The notes under the pieces: model-generated
Databases searched by the model: none
What the model saw: the letters and a program-made list of their open reading frames with translations, nothing else
Told to the model about the DNA's origin: nothing
Made by a program: the position numbers and the translations under genes
Source of the DNA: Alteromonas_E sp965248545
GTDB lineage: Bacteria > Pseudomonadota > Gammaproteobacteria > Enterobacterales > Alteromonadaceae
Direction of reading: 5' to 3'
DNA length: 64,000 nucleotides
NCBI GenBank assembly: GCA_965248545.1
Contig: OZ252110.1
Span: 2,790,001 to 2,854,000 of the forward strand
Shown here: in pieces, positions 1 to 9,567 of the stretch
Layout: every line of letters begins with the position of its first letter
Numbering within the stretch: position 1 is the first letter of the stretch

Positions 1-1
1 T

Positions 2-781
2 CAAATCGTCATTGCTGGTGTTGTCGCGATTGGGGCCTATGAGTGGGCGAAAATGTCAGGTCTCGACAGCCGCATGTCTAAAGCGGTATACACGCTAATT
101 GCGCTTACGATTTGTGTGTTCTTCGCGCAAATCGTTGAACAAGATTTGATTTGGTACCAAGGGCAACTGAATGCGGTCTACCGCTATATTTTGGGTGTCT
201 CGACTATCTGGTGGCTTGTGTCTTTGGGCATGATTATCGCGTATCCTCGATTTTGCGGATTTTGGCGCCACAGTATTGTTATCCGCGCGCTATTTGGTCT
301 TCTAACACTTATCCCAACCTGGGTTGCCGTAGTTTCCTTGCGAACCAGCTTGTATGAAGTTGATCCCTTATACGGTGCGTCTTTGATTTTTTACGTATTA
401 GGTATTGTGTGGGCAGCCGATATTGGGGCCTTCTTTGTCGGGGTTAAGTTTGGTAAGCATAAGTTGAGACCAAATGTTTCACCGGGTAAGACCCTTGAGG
501 GGCTGCTAGGTGGTGTGGCGGCCTCGTTTGCTATCATTGCTTTTGCAGCATTGCACTATCAAGTAGAACCGTCGCGCATTTGGTTGCACATCGTGATCGG
601 TGGTTTGACTGTGGGAGTGTCGGCGTTGGGCGATCTTAACGAAAGTATGTTTAAACGCTGCGCGGGCATCAAAGATAGCGGTAAGATCCTACCCGGTCAT
701 GGTGGTGTGATGGATCGAATTGACAGTTTGACTGCCGCGTTCCCTGTTTTCGCCTTCTGTTATGTGACGTGGATGGCATAG
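2..781 (+). CDS. cdsA: Phosphatidate cytidylyltransferase, 5' end outside window
   Basis: Makes CDP-diacylglycerol from phosphatidic acid and CTP at the inner membrane, the branch point of phospholipid synthesis. The frame is open from base 2, and the first residues (VVAIGAYEWAKMSG) match the N-terminal part of CdsA, so the ATG at 53 is internal and the true start lies left of the window. Several hydrophobic segments are visible. The family signature near the C-terminus is intact: SMFKR followed by KDSGKILPGHGGVMDR, which holds the metal and CTP-binding residues. The stop codon overlaps the start region of dxr, consistent with translational coupling in the cdsA-dxr-rseP-bamA run found across gammaproteobacteria. 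Confidence 0.97.
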   Translation, partial: QIVIAGVVAIGAYEWAKMSGLDSRMSKAVYTLIALTICVFFAQIVEQDLIWYQGQLNAVYRYILGVSTIWWLVSLGMIIAYPRFCGFWRHSIVIRALFGLLTLIPTWVAVVSLRTSLYEVDPLYGASLIFYVLGIVWAADIGAFFVGVKFGKHKLRPNVSPGKTLEGLLGGVAASFAIIAFAALHYQVEPSRIWLHIVIGGLTVGVSALGDLNESMFKRCAGIKDSGKILPGHGGVMDRIDSLTAAFPVFAFCYVTWMA

Positions 782-1968
782 TGCAAACTGTTTCAATCCT
801 TGGCGCTACAGGTTCGATTGGCTGTTCAACACTTGATGTGATTGCCCGACACCCTGGACGGTTCAGGGTTTTTGCATTGACTGCTCATAGTAACGCCGAA
901 AAGTTGATCGAGCAGGCCAAAACGTTTGCGCCGCGATACGCAGTATTGACCAACGAAACCGCATTTGAAAAAGCGTGCGCATTAGCCGAGTCCGCAAAGC
1001 TCGATACAGAAATTCTATTTGGCGAGCAAGCACTAGAGTTTATTGCTAGTGACCAAGCTGTCGACAGTGTCATGGCGGCGATTGTCGGCGCCGCAGGGTT
1101 GTTACCGACACTTGCCGCTGTTAAATCGGGTAAACGGGTGTTGTTGGCAAACAAAGAAGCGCTGGTAATGAGCGGTGAGCTCTTTATTCAAGCGGCTAAT
1201 GACTGCGGCGCCGAAATTATCCCTATCGACAGTGAACACAACGCGATCTTCCAATCACTTCCAGAGACGTTTGAATACGGTCAACTCGAAAAGCACGGCA
1301 TTGCCAAGATTTTGTTGACCGGTTCGGGTGGCCCTTTTCTGACCACCCCTCTAGACGAATTTAAAACCATCACGCCCGCCCAAGCCTGTGCTCACCCCAA
1401 TTGGGATATGGGGCAAAAAATCTCAGTCGATTCCGCTACCATGATGAATAAAGGATTGGAATTTATTGAAGCGCACTGGTTATTTGGGGTCGCGGCAGAT
1501 GATATCCAAGTCGTGTTACATCCACAAAGTACGATCCACTCGATGGTTCAATACGTTGATGGTTCCGTATTAGCACAAATGGGGCAGCCCGATATGCGCA
1601 CCCCAATTGCGCATGGGTTAGCATACCCAGAACGAATATCGGCAGGTGTCGCGCCATTAGACTTTGCGGCATTGAGAGACTTTTCTTTTACAACCCCATG
1701 CTTTACCCGCTACCCCAATTTAGCGTTAGCCATCGCTGCGTGTAAGCAAGGTCAATACGCGACCACTCAACTGAATGCTGCGAACGAAGTAGCGGTTGAC
1801 GCTTTTCTCCAAGATTCGATTCGGTTTACGGATATTGCACTAGTGAACCAACGCACGCTGAATCAATTGGAACCAAAGTCGGTTTCGTCTATCCAACAGA
1901 TTCTAGAGTTGGATCAAGCAGCGAGAACAATGGCGAAAACGATAATCCAGGGTTTACAACATGATTGA
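781..1968 (+). CDS. dxr: 1-deoxy-D-xylulose 5-phosphate reductoisomerase
   Basis: Second enzyme of the MEP isoprenoid pathway: NADPH-dependent conversion of DXP to MEP in the cytosol. The N-terminal Rossmann motif ILGATGSIG is present, followed by the metal-binding segment IDSEHNAIFQ and the catalytic-loop segment MNKGLEFIEAHWLF. Length (about 395 residues) is normal. I place the start at the GTG at 781, which overlaps the cdsA stop codon and gives MQTVSILGATGSIG, the usual spacing for this family. An in-frame ATG at 769 would add four residues and is the alternative. The 3' end overlaps rseP by a few bases. Confidence 0.97.
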   Translation: MQTVSILGATGSIGCSTLDVIARHPGRFRVFALTAHSNAEKLIEQAKTFAPRYAVLTNETAFEKACALAESAKLDTEILFGEQALEFIASDQAVDSVMAAIVGAAGLLPTLAAVKSGKRVLLANKEALVMSGELFIQAANDCGAEIIPIDSEHNAIFQSLPETFEYGQLEKHGIAKILLTGSGGPFLTTPLDEFKTITPAQACAHPNWDMGQKISVDSATMMNKGLEFIEAHWLFGVAADDIQVVLHPQSTIHSMVQYVDGSVLAQMGQPDMRTPIAHGLAYPERISAGVAPLDFAALRDFSFTTPCFTRYPNLALAIAACKQGQYATTQLNAANEVAVDAFLQDSIRFTDIALVNQRTLNQLEPKSVSSIQQILELDQAARTMAKTIIQGLQHD

Positions 1969-3316
1969 TTTTTTGTGGAGCTTATCCGCATTTATCGTTG
2001 CGTTGGGGATTTTGGTCGCAGTACATGAGTGGGGACATTTTTGGGTCGCACGGCGCTGTGGCGTTCACGTCATTCGTTTTTCCATAGGTTTTGGTAAACC
2101 GCTTTGGCGAAAGCTCGATAAACACGGCACTGAGTACGTGATTGCAGCTATCCCTCTTGGGGGATATGTGCGCATGCTCGATGAACGAGTCGACAATGTT
2201 CCTGCGCACAAAAGCGCTGCGGCATTCAATCAAAAAAGTGTCGGACAACGAATGGCCATTATTGCGGCAGGGCCTGGTGTTAATTTTATTTTCGCCGTCT
2301 TCGCATTGTTGTTGATGTACTTGATCGGTGTTCAGAGCGTTAAACCGGTAGTTGGTGAAGTACGAGAAAACAGTTTTGCGCAAGCCGGAGGCTTGCAAAC
2401 GGGTGACCAGATACTGTCCATTGCAGGTCGAGAAACCCTCGATTGGGAAGCTGTTAACTACGAACTCATCTCGCATATTGGCGATGAAACACTCAACCTG
2501 CGGGTGGAGCGTTCCTCTGGGGTTTCGCAATCGTTAACATTCCAGATTGATACATGGCAATTCGATCCAGAGCAGGAAAGTGCCCTTGGCAGCTTGGGCA
2601 TAGTCCCATATCGACCGGCTGTCACGCTTGACGTCGCGCAGATAGGCGAGGACAGTCCGGCGCGCCGTTCAGGACTTTTGGTCGGCGATACCATTGAAAA
2701 AATGGGCAGTGAATCGATCGAAAGTTGGGCTCAAATGGTTGACGTGATAGTCAACAACCCCGGTGAGTCAATCTCGCTAACGGTAAGCCGAGAGGGCAGG
2801 CAACAAATACTGGTTGTGACTTTAGATAGTGTTACGACAGAGCAAGGTGAAACACGCGGTTACCTTGGTATGAGCCCACGAGTTGAACCTTGGCCAGAAG
2901 ATATTGTCTTTATACACCAATATGGAATTTTTGACGGGTTTGCACAAGCATTGGACCGAACATGGCGTTTAATGACGTTAAGTGTGGAAATGATTGGCAA
3001 ACTGTTAACCGGAGATGTGTCGGTTAAGAATTTGAGCGGTCCGATTTCCATTGCACAAGGGGCTGGTGCCAGTGCAGATTATGGATTTGTGTATTTTCTC
3101 AGTTTTTTAGCGCTTATTAGCGTAAATTTAGGCATAATTAATCTTTTGCCTTTACCCATGCTTGACGGTGGGCATTTGATGTATTTTACGATCGAGTGGT
3201 TAACCGGCAAGCCAGTGTCAGAGGCGGTACAAGAAATCGGTTACAAGGTTGGTGGGATTTTGCTCCTAACCTTGATGGGCATAGCCCTTTTTAATGATTT
3301 CGCTCGACTGGCATAA
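1961..3316 (+). CDS. rseP: Site-2 intramembrane zinc protease RseP
   Basis: Cleaves the anti-sigma factor RseA in the membrane during the sigma-E envelope stress response and clears signal-peptide remnants. The zinc site HEWGH is at residues 22-26 in the first membrane segment. The second metal-ligand motif (LLPLPMLDGGH) lies in the C-terminal membrane region. Two PDZ domains lie between them, roughly residues 115-200 and 210-300, with recognisable GL-x-x-GD turns. Length 451 matches E. coli RseP (450). It overlaps dxr and is followed 40 bases later by bamA, placing it in an envelope-biogenesis operon. Confidence 0.97.
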   Translation: MIDFLWSLSAFIVALGILVAVHEWGHFWVARRCGVHVIRFSIGFGKPLWRKLDKHGTEYVIAAIPLGGYVRMLDERVDNVPAHKSAAAFNQKSVGQRMAIIAAGPGVNFIFAVFALLLMYLIGVQSVKPVVGEVRENSFAQAGGLQTGDQILSIAGRETLDWEAVNYELISHIGDETLNLRVERSSGVSQSLTFQIDTWQFDPEQESALGSLGIVPYRPAVTLDVAQIGEDSPARRSGLLVGDTIEKMGSESIESWAQMVDVIVNNPGESISLTVSREGRQQILVVTLDSVTTEQGETRGYLGMSPRVEPWPEDIVFIHQYGIFDGFAQALDRTWRLMTLSVEMIGKLLTGDVSVKNLSGPISIAQGAGASADYGFVYFLSFLALISVNLGIINLLPLPMLDGGHLMYFTIEWLTGKPVSEAVQEIGYKVGGILLLTLMGIALFNDFARLA

Positions 3317-3356
3317 CGATAAAAATAGCAAACGCGCGCAGGAAGAATAGTAATCA

Positions 3357-5837
3357 ATGAAGTTTAGACAGTTAGTTGCAACAGGGGTTTTGTTATCTGT
3401 TGCTCACTTCGCCAATGCAAGTGAAAGTGAATTTGTCGTCGAAGATATTCGAGTTGAAGGGCTACAACGTGTCGCGTTGGGTGCGGCTCTTACTTATCTG
3501 CCCGTCCAGGTAGGTGATAACCTGAATGATTTCCGAGTAGCCCAGTTAATCCGCTCGTTATATTCGTCTACTCACTTTGAAAATATTGAGATCTTGCGTG
3601 ATGGGAATACGTTGGTGGTGCGCGTTTCTGAACGTCCAACTATCAGTAACATCATCTTCGAGGGCAACGACGATATCAAAGATGAGCAGTTACAAGACAG
3701 TCTTGACGGCAGCAATGTACGCGTCGGCGAACCGTTGGATAAAACCGTTCTAACGTCTATTGAAAATGGCCTGAAAGACTTCTTTTATAGCATTGGTAAA
3801 TACAACGCTGATGTCACTGCGATTATCACACCTCTGCCGCGTAACCGGGTCGATCTAAAGCTCTTATTCGAAGAGGGCGATGCCGCTAAGATTCAGCAGA
3901 TCAACATCGTAGGAAATGAGATATTTTCCGATGCTGAGTTGTTTGAGCAAATGGAGTTGCAGTTTGATACGCCGTGGTGGGACTTTATGTCCGAGACCCG
4001 CTATCAACAACAGACCTTAACCGGCGACATGGAAAATATTGAGAACTACTATAAGAACCGCGGTTATTTGAGGTTCGCAGTAGAATCGACTCAGGTATCA
4101 ATGACACCGGAAAAGTCAGGCATCTACATTACCATGAATGTATCCGAAGGTGAGCAGTACACCATTTCAGATGTTGAGCTGGTGGGTGATGTGCTTGGGC
4201 ATGAAGAATATATTGAGACTGTTTTGCCTCTTACTCAGGGGGAGATGTACAACCAAGCCGAAGTGACCTATACCGAAGAATTTATCAGTAAATATTTGGG
4301 GCGCTTTGGATATGCTTACCCAACGGTTACCACCGTTCCCGAAATTAATGATGAAGACAAAACGGTTAAACTAACCCTATCGGTTGATCCAGGTAAGCGC
4401 ATTTACGTGCGCCGCTTGAACTTTGAAGGTAACGTGCTCACTGCAGACCGAGTATTGCGCCAGAATGTTAGCCAAATGGAAGGTACGTGGCTTTCCAATC
4501 CGCTGTTGGAATCATCTAAGAATGCCTTGTCGCGTTTGACATACATGGAAGAAGTTGAGTTCGATACGGTGCGCATCCCCGGCGAGGACGACAAGGTTGA
4601 TGTTAATTTCGCGGTTAAAGAACAGCCGTCTGGTTCGTTTAATGCCGGTATCGGTTATGGGGACCGCACCAAGTTGAGTTTGCAAGCCGGCATCCAGCAA
4701 GATAATTTCTTGGGAACGGGCAAGCGTGTTGGTATCAGCTTGAATACCGTTTCATATCAGCAGTCTGCTCAAATTACCTACCAGGACCCATTCTTTACCA
4801 TCGATGGTATCAGCTTGGGTGGAAGTATTGGCTACAGTGAATTTGATGGTGAAGATTTCAACGTTATCCGATTCAACAGTAAGCAGTACTCAGTGGGCGG
4901 CAATATTGGGTATCCTATTGATGAGTTCAACCGAATTAACTTCGGTTTGACCTATGCGAATGTCGAATTGTTTAACCGTTCTTCGTACGAACAAACAGAC
5001 CGTTTTTATGAGCAATTTATTGATCTGAGTAATCCCGACGCGTCAATCAAGTATGAAAGCTTAACAGCGACCGTTACGTGGAGTCGCTCAACGCTCAATC
5101 GCGGGGTTTTCCCTACCGCGGGTTCCTCGCAGCGAGCGTCATTCAGCGTAACGACCCCCAATTCAGATGTGAACTACTTTAAATCGGTATTTGACACCAA
5201 GTTTTATTTCCCTCTAACACGCAACCAGCGTTGGTCATTCCTAGCGAGATTGCGCCTTGGCTACGGCAATGGTTATGGGGATATCAATGGCAACGACCAG
5301 ATTCTGCCATTTACGGAAAACTTTACGGCCGGTGGTGCTGATACACTTCGCGGTTTTGAAAACAACACGGTAGGACCGCGCGGTATCCAGCGTTTCTCAC
5401 AAGGGGAGATTATCGGTCCTGACGGTAATATCATCCCGGGAAGCCCAGAAAACGACAGTTACTTCCTGTCTCAGCGGAGCCTGGGTGGTAATGCGATGGC
5501 GCTCGGTGGTTTGGAGTTAATTGTACCGACACCATTCGTGGAAGAAGATTTCGACAACTCAGTGCGTACGAGCGTATTTTTGGACGTTGGTAACGTGTGG
5601 GATACAGAATTCGATTTCGATGAATACGCTAACTTGACGAATGCTGGCGACGGTCGTAACGATTTCGATGAACTGCTGGATTATAGTGATTGGAAGTTGT
5701 ATCGTGCTTCGGCAGGTATTTCGGTACAATGGCTATCACCAATGGGACCAATGGTATTTAGCTTCTCAAGAGCGATTCGTGAGCGCGAAGGCGATGATGC
5801 ACGATTCTTTACCTTTAATATTGGTCAAACTTTCTAA
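3357..5837 (+). CDS. bamA: Outer membrane protein assembly factor BamA
   Basis: Core of the BAM complex that inserts beta-barrel proteins into the outer membrane. A signal peptide (first 22 residues, ending NAS) is followed by five POTRA repeats up to about residue 420 and then a 16-strand barrel. The conserved loop-6 motif appears as LRGFENNTVGPR, and the protein ends in phenylalanine, as expected for a barrel signal. Length 826 is typical. An AGGAAG ribosome site lies about 10 bases before the ATG. The downstream partner is skp, its periplasmic chaperone for clients, as in other gammaproteobacteria. Confidence 0.98.
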   Translation: MKFRQLVATGVLLSVAHFANASESEFVVEDIRVEGLQRVALGAALTYLPVQVGDNLNDFRVAQLIRSLYSSTHFENIEILRDGNTLVVRVSERPTISNIIFEGNDDIKDEQLQDSLDGSNVRVGEPLDKTVLTSIENGLKDFFYSIGKYNADVTAIITPLPRNRVDLKLLFEEGDAAKIQQINIVGNEIFSDAELFEQMELQFDTPWWDFMSETRYQQQTLTGDMENIENYYKNRGYLRFAVESTQVSMTPEKSGIYITMNVSEGEQYTISDVELVGDVLGHEEYIETVLPLTQGEMYNQAEVTYTEEFISKYLGRFGYAYPTVTTVPEINDEDKTVKLTLSVDPGKRIYVRRLNFEGNVLTADRVLRQNVSQMEGTWLSNPLLESSKNALSRLTYMEEVEFDTVRIPGEDDKVDVNFAVKEQPSGSFNAGIGYGDRTKLSLQAGIQQDNFLGTGKRVGISLNTVSYQQSAQITYQDPFFTIDGISLGGSIGYSEFDGEDFNVIRFNSKQYSVGGNIGYPIDEFNRINFGLTYANVELFNRSSYEQTDRFYEQFIDLSNPDASIKYESLTATVTWSRSTLNRGVFPTAGSSQRASFSVTTPNSDVNYFKSVFDTKFYFPLTRNQRWSFLARLRLGYGNGYGDINGNDQILPFTENFTAGGADTLRGFENNTVGPRGIQRFSQGEIIGPDGNIIPGSPENDSYFLSQRSLGGNAMALGGLELIVPTPFVEEDFDNSVRTSVFLDVGNVWDTEFDFDEYANLTNAGDGRNDFDELLDYSDWKLYRASAGISVQWLSPMGPMVFSFSRAIREREGDDARFFTFNIGQTF

Positions 5838-5899
5838 TACTAATTTCGTTCGGCTAAAGCCAGCGATAAAATAACAATTTGTGAAATGAGGAGTTCCAA

Positions 5900-6415
5900 T
5901 TGAAACAACTTGCTAAACATTTAGTCGCTACAGCGCTTCTTTCGAGCGCAGTACTTAGCGCTCCAGCGATGGCCGAGCAGAAGCTAGCTTTCGTTGACGT
6001 ACAGTCTGTATTCCAGTCGATTCCTGACGCGGCGGCTATTCCAGAAAAGATTTCGGTTGAGTTTAAAGACCAAATCGAAGAAGTTGAGCAATTGCAACGT
6101 GACATTGAATTTTATGTTGAAAGCCTTCAGCGCAATGCCGCAACTATGAGCGAGCAAGAAAAGACCGAAATGCAGGAAAAGATTCTGACTTCGCGTCAAA
6201 GCTACGCTGAAAAAGCACAGCCTCTTCAGCAGAGCATCCAACGTCGCCAAAACGAAGAGCGAAATAAAATTTTGGCGCTAATCAGACAGTCTATCGATAA
6301 GGTAGCGGCTGATGGCGACTATGATATGATCATCAGTGCTGGCGCAATCTCGTTTGCAAAGCCTGAGCACGATGTTTCAGCTCAAGTGTTAGAAGAAGTT
6401 AACAAGCTTAACTAA
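5900..6415 (+). CDS. skp: Periplasmic chaperone Skp (OmpH family)
   Basis: Holds unfolded outer membrane proteins in the periplasm for delivery to BamA. It begins with a signal peptide cleaved near MAEQK, and the rest is a charged helical tentacle region (about residues 50-125) flanked by short beta segments, the usual Skp architecture. Length 171 is normal. The start is a TTG at 5900 preceded by GAGGAG with seven-base spacing, which is a better fit than any ATG. In most relatives the next gene is lpxD; here a 150-base gap leads straight to fabZ. Confidence 0.94.
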   Translation: MKQLAKHLVATALLSSAVLSAPAMAEQKLAFVDVQSVFQSIPDAAAIPEKISVEFKDQIEEVEQLQRDIEFYVESLQRNAATMSEQEKTEMQEKILTSRQSYAEKAQPLQQSIQRRQNEERNKILALIRQSIDKVAADGDYDMIISAGAISFAKPEHDVSAQVLEEVNKLN

Positions 6416-6438
6416 TTCTTCGCGATATATAATGCAGG

Positions 6439-6475
6439 CCAAACAGCGCTTCGTTGTTTGGTCTGATTTGTTTTT
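6439..6475 (+). terminator. Hairpin between skp and fabZ, weak terminator-like
   Basis: CCAAACAGC (6439-6447) pairs with GTTGTTTGG (6453-6461) around a five-base loop, including one G-U pair. A T-rich tract (6466-6475) follows after several bases. The spacing is poor for an intrinsic terminator, so it may instead be an attenuator or a relic. It sits where lpxD would usually be. Confidence 0.4.
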
Positions 6476-6565
6476 GACGTTTATACGCGTATGGTTGGCA
6501 GCCATTAATTTAGTGACAATGATGAGTCATCTCTGACTCTCCACAGTTTTAGCAGCGGAGGCACT

Positions 6566-7012
6566 TTGGCCAATTCTCTTAATCCAATCGATATTCAAGA
6601 AATTCTGGATTTACTGCCACATCGATATCCCTTTTTGTTGGTTGATCGCGTAACTGATTACCAACTGGGTGAAAAAATTCACGCGTATAAGAATATTACG
6701 TTTAACGAGCCGTGCTTTACCGGCCATTTCCCTGGTCAGCCGATTTTTCCTGGAGTGCTTATTTTAGAAGCTCTCGCACAAGCTGCAGGGGTTCTTGGCT
6801 TCAAAACTAAAGGTAAAACCGACGAGTTATATTTGTATGCTGGTATCGATAAGGCACGTTTCAAACGTCCAGTTGTGCCTGGAGACCGGTTAGATTTTGA
6901 AGTACATTTAATTAAAGAACGGCGCGGGATATGGAAATTCCACGGGATTGCCAGCGTAGACGGTGAAGAAGCCTGTTCTTGTGAATTTATGTGCGCTATG
7001 CGAGCTATTTAA
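6566..7012 (+). CDS. fabZ: 3-hydroxyacyl-[acyl-carrier-protein] dehydratase FabZ
   Basis: Dehydrates 3-hydroxyacyl-ACP in fatty acid elongation and competes with LpxA for 3-hydroxymyristoyl-ACP. The hot-dog fold active site is intact: HRYPFLLVDRV near residues 19-29, the catalytic His54 in GHFPGQPIFPG and the catalytic Glu68 in ILEALAQAAG. Length 148 is standard. The start is a TTG with GGAGG about five bases upstream. The stop is directly followed by the lpxA ATG, so the two are translationally coupled. Confidence 0.97.
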   Translation: MANSLNPIDIQEILDLLPHRYPFLLVDRVTDYQLGEKIHAYKNITFNEPCFTGHFPGQPIFPGVLILEALAQAAGVLGFKTKGKTDELYLYAGIDKARFKRPVVPGDRLDFEVHLIKERRGIWKFHGIASVDGEEACSCEFMCAMRAI

Positions 7013-7786
7013 ATGACCATACACGCAACAGCAATCATCGAGCCGAGTGCTAAACTCGGTAAAAACGTCTCGGTTGGACCCTATAGTTATATTGGGGCCG
7101 ATGTAGAACTAGGTGATAATTGCGTGGTTGAGTCACATGTTGTGATCAAAGGAGAATCTACCTTTGGTCACAGTAATCATTTCTACCAGTTTTCCAGCAT
7201 CGGTGAAGACTGTCAGGATAAAAAGTACGCGGGTGAGCCCACGCGCTTATTGGTCGGTAATAATAATGTTTTTCGCGAGTCAGTCACGGTCCACCGCGGC
7301 ACAATGCAGGACCAATCCATCACCCAAATAGGTGACAACAATTTACTGATGGTCGGTGTTCACCTTGCCCATGACTGCGTGCTCGGAAACGACAACATAC
7401 TGGCAAACAATGTGACGATTGCAGGGCATGTTCACATCGCTGATAACGTCATTCTTGGTGGCATGACAGCCGTGCATCAATTCTGTAAAATCGGTGCACA
7501 CAGTTTTGCCGGTGGTGGTGCGATCGTATTAAGGGATATCCCTCCTTTTGTTATGATCAGCGGCACCAAACATATTCCTCAAGGTATTAATTCTGAAGGC
7601 CTGCGACGTCGTGGCTTCGAAAAAGACACGATTATGCAAATAAAGCGCGCCTACAAGGTGATCTACCGCGATGGCAATACGACTTCACAAGCCCTTGAAC
7701 GCCTCAATGAAATGGCGGCCACTACGCCAGAAGTTGGCTTGTTGGCTGATTTCATTCAACGCTCAGAACGCGGTATTGTGCGTTAA
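7013..7786 (+). CDS. lpxA: UDP-N-acetylglucosamine acyltransferase LpxA
   Basis: First step of lipid A synthesis: transfers a 3-hydroxyacyl chain from ACP to UDP-GlcNAc in the cytosol. The N-terminal part is a left-handed beta-helix with hexapeptide repeats (residues 1-190), followed by a C-terminal helical domain. The HLAHDC motif carries the catalytic base (second His, residue 120, equivalent to His125 of E. coli). Length 257 is close to the E. coli enzyme. It is followed three bases later by lpxB. Because lpxD is missing between skp and fabZ, the next acylation step must be encoded elsewhere. Confidence 0.98.
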   Translation: MTIHATAIIEPSAKLGKNVSVGPYSYIGADVELGDNCVVESHVVIKGESTFGHSNHFYQFSSIGEDCQDKKYAGEPTRLLVGNNNVFRESVTVHRGTMQDQSITQIGDNNLLMVGVHLAHDCVLGNDNILANNVTIAGHVHIADNVILGGMTAVHQFCKIGAHSFAGGGAIVLRDIPPFVMISGTKHIPQGINSEGLRRRGFEKDTIMQIKRAYKVIYRDGNTTSQALERLNEMAATTPEVGLLADFIQRSERGIVR

Positions 7787-7789
7787 GCA

Positions 7790-8977
7790 ATGACCACTGC
7801 ATTACATGTCGGGATAATTGCAGGAGAACCGTCTGGTGATGTTCTGGCGGCCGGCTTGATGGCCGCGTTAAAGCGCGCGCATCCCACTATTCGCTTCACC
7901 GGTATAGGCGGAAAACACATGTTAGCCGAGGGGATGCAATCCTTGGTCGATATTGAAGAGTTGTCCGTCATGGGTTTGGTCGAAGTGCTGTCGCGCCTAC
8001 CGCGCTTACTTGAAATTAAACGGCAAGTGCTCGCCCATTATGAACAGGATGTCCCTGATGTCTTTATTGGTGTAGACGCGCCCGATTTTAATCTGCGTAT
8101 CGAAACGGTGCTTAAGCAGAGAGGCATAAAGACGGTCCATTATGTCAGTCCTACTGTGTGGGCTTGGCGGGAAAAGCGGATCGTTAAAATTGCCAACGCG
8201 ACTCATCTTGTACTGGGGCTATTTCCATTTGAGGCGCCCATATACGAGCAATATGGTGTGCCCTATAAATTTGTCGGGCACACTCTGGCTGACACAATCC
8301 CAATCGCGGATGATGGCAGCGATGCCCGGGAGTTGTTCGAGTTAACCAGACAACAGCCTGTTTTAGCGTTATTACCAGGTTCGCGAAAGGCTGAGGTTGC
8401 GTCATTATTAAATGATTTTATTGCCACTGCCAATCAACTGGCTGAATATTTTGAACAACAGGGAAAGACACTTTCCGTTTTGATTCCCGCGGCTAATCAT
8501 GCCCGCTATACACAAATAGAAGGAATGCTCAAAGCCTATCAGGACACTGTCAGTAAGCTACATTTTGATGTTAAGCTGATTGATGGGCAAACGCGCGAGT
8601 GTTTGCTCGCATCTAACGCTGTTCTGATCGCCTCAGGCACAGCAACGCTTGAAGCAATGCTGTGTAAACGTCCAATGGTAGTGGCGTATAAAATGTCCCG
8701 GCTGACACGATTCATAATGGGCTACCTGTATAAGCCCAAGTATTTTGCTCTACCTAATATTCTTGCCGAGCAGGCTCTCGTAACTGAGTTGCTTCAACAA
8801 GACGTTAATCCAAATAACTTGTATCGTCATTTGCTACCGCTATTTGGTTCCCAAGGTCACGCGCTACAGGAAGAGTTCACGCGTTTACATCAGGGCTTAA
8901 AACTGAATGCCGACCAGCAAGCTGCGCAGGCAGTGCTGAGGTTAGTCGGATTACCGCTACAGACTGAGGAGACCTAA
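7790..8977 (+). CDS. lpxB: Lipid A disaccharide synthase LpxB
   Basis: GT19 enzyme that joins UDP-2,3-diacylglucosamine and lipid X to make the lipid A disaccharide at the inner membrane surface. The N-terminal GEPSGD motif (residues 11-16) and the second half with LLPGSRKAEV and SGTATLEAML are typical family signatures. Length 395 is slightly above E. coli LpxB (382). The stop overlaps the rnhB start as TAATG, so the two are coupled. Confidence 0.97.
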   Translation: MTTALHVGIIAGEPSGDVLAAGLMAALKRAHPTIRFTGIGGKHMLAEGMQSLVDIEELSVMGLVEVLSRLPRLLEIKRQVLAHYEQDVPDVFIGVDAPDFNLRIETVLKQRGIKTVHYVSPTVWAWREKRIVKIANATHLVLGLFPFEAPIYEQYGVPYKFVGHTLADTIPIADDGSDARELFELTRQQPVLALLPGSRKAEVASLLNDFIATANQLAEYFEQQGKTLSVLIPAANHARYTQIEGMLKAYQDTVSKLHFDVKLIDGQTRECLLASNAVLIASGTATLEAMLCKRPMVVAYKMSRLTRFIMGYLYKPKYFALPNILAEQALVTELLQQDVNPNNLYRHLLPLFGSQGHALQEEFTRLHQGLKLNADQQAAQAVLRLVGLPLQTEET

Positions 8978-9564
8978 TGCAACATCAAAGAGTCGCAGGC
9001 GTAGACGAGGTTGGGCGAGGGCCGCTGGTCGGGGCGGTTGTCACGGCTGCTGTTATTTTAGATCCAAATAAGCCAATTGATGGGCTTGATGATTCAAAGA
9101 AATTATCAGCCAAGAAACGTCAAATGCTGGCTGAGCAAATTAAACAGGATGCGCTGTGTTGGTGTCTGGGGCGGGCGGAGCCGGAAGAAATCGATCGTCT
9201 CAATATCTTACATGCAACGATGCTGGCGATGCAGCGGGCAGTAGAGGGACTGGCAATTCAACCTGATTTCGTCAGGGTAGATGGCAATCGATTACCCGAG
9301 TGGCGATACGCTGCTGAAGCGGTGGTAAAAGGCGATAGTAAACACCCAGAAATTGCAGCCGCATCGATCTTAGCCAAGGTTGCCAGAGACGATGAAATGC
9401 TAGCGCTTCATCAACAGCACCCGGAATTTGGTTTTGACAAACACAAAGGTTATCCAACAAAAGCGCATTTTGCTGCGATAGAACAGTATGGTGTGTTAGA
9501 TTGTTATCGAAAGAGTTTCAAACCGGTTCAAGCCATCTTAGAACAACAAATTACGAATCCCTAA
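8977..9564 (+). CDS. rnhB: Ribonuclease HII
   Basis: Removes ribonucleotides misincorporated in DNA and degrades RNA in RNA-DNA hybrids. The active-site Asp10-Glu11 lie in GVDEVGRGPLVG, and the remaining acidic residues appear in VRVDGNRLP and SILAKVARDDEM. The C-terminal HKGYPTKAH motif is also present. Length 195 is normal. It overlaps lpxB by one base and is followed by dnaE after three bases, the conserved lpxB-rnhB-dnaE order. Confidence 0.97.
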   Translation: MQHQRVAGVDEVGRGPLVGAVVTAAVILDPNKPIDGLDDSKKLSAKKRQMLAEQIKQDALCWCLGRAEPEEIDRLNILHATMLAMQRAVEGLAIQPDFVRVDGNRLPEWRYAAEAVVKGDSKHPEIAAASILAKVARDDEMLALHQQHPEFGFDKHKGYPTKAHFAAIEQYGVLDCYRKSFKPVQAILEQQITNP

Positions 9565-9567
9565 TTC

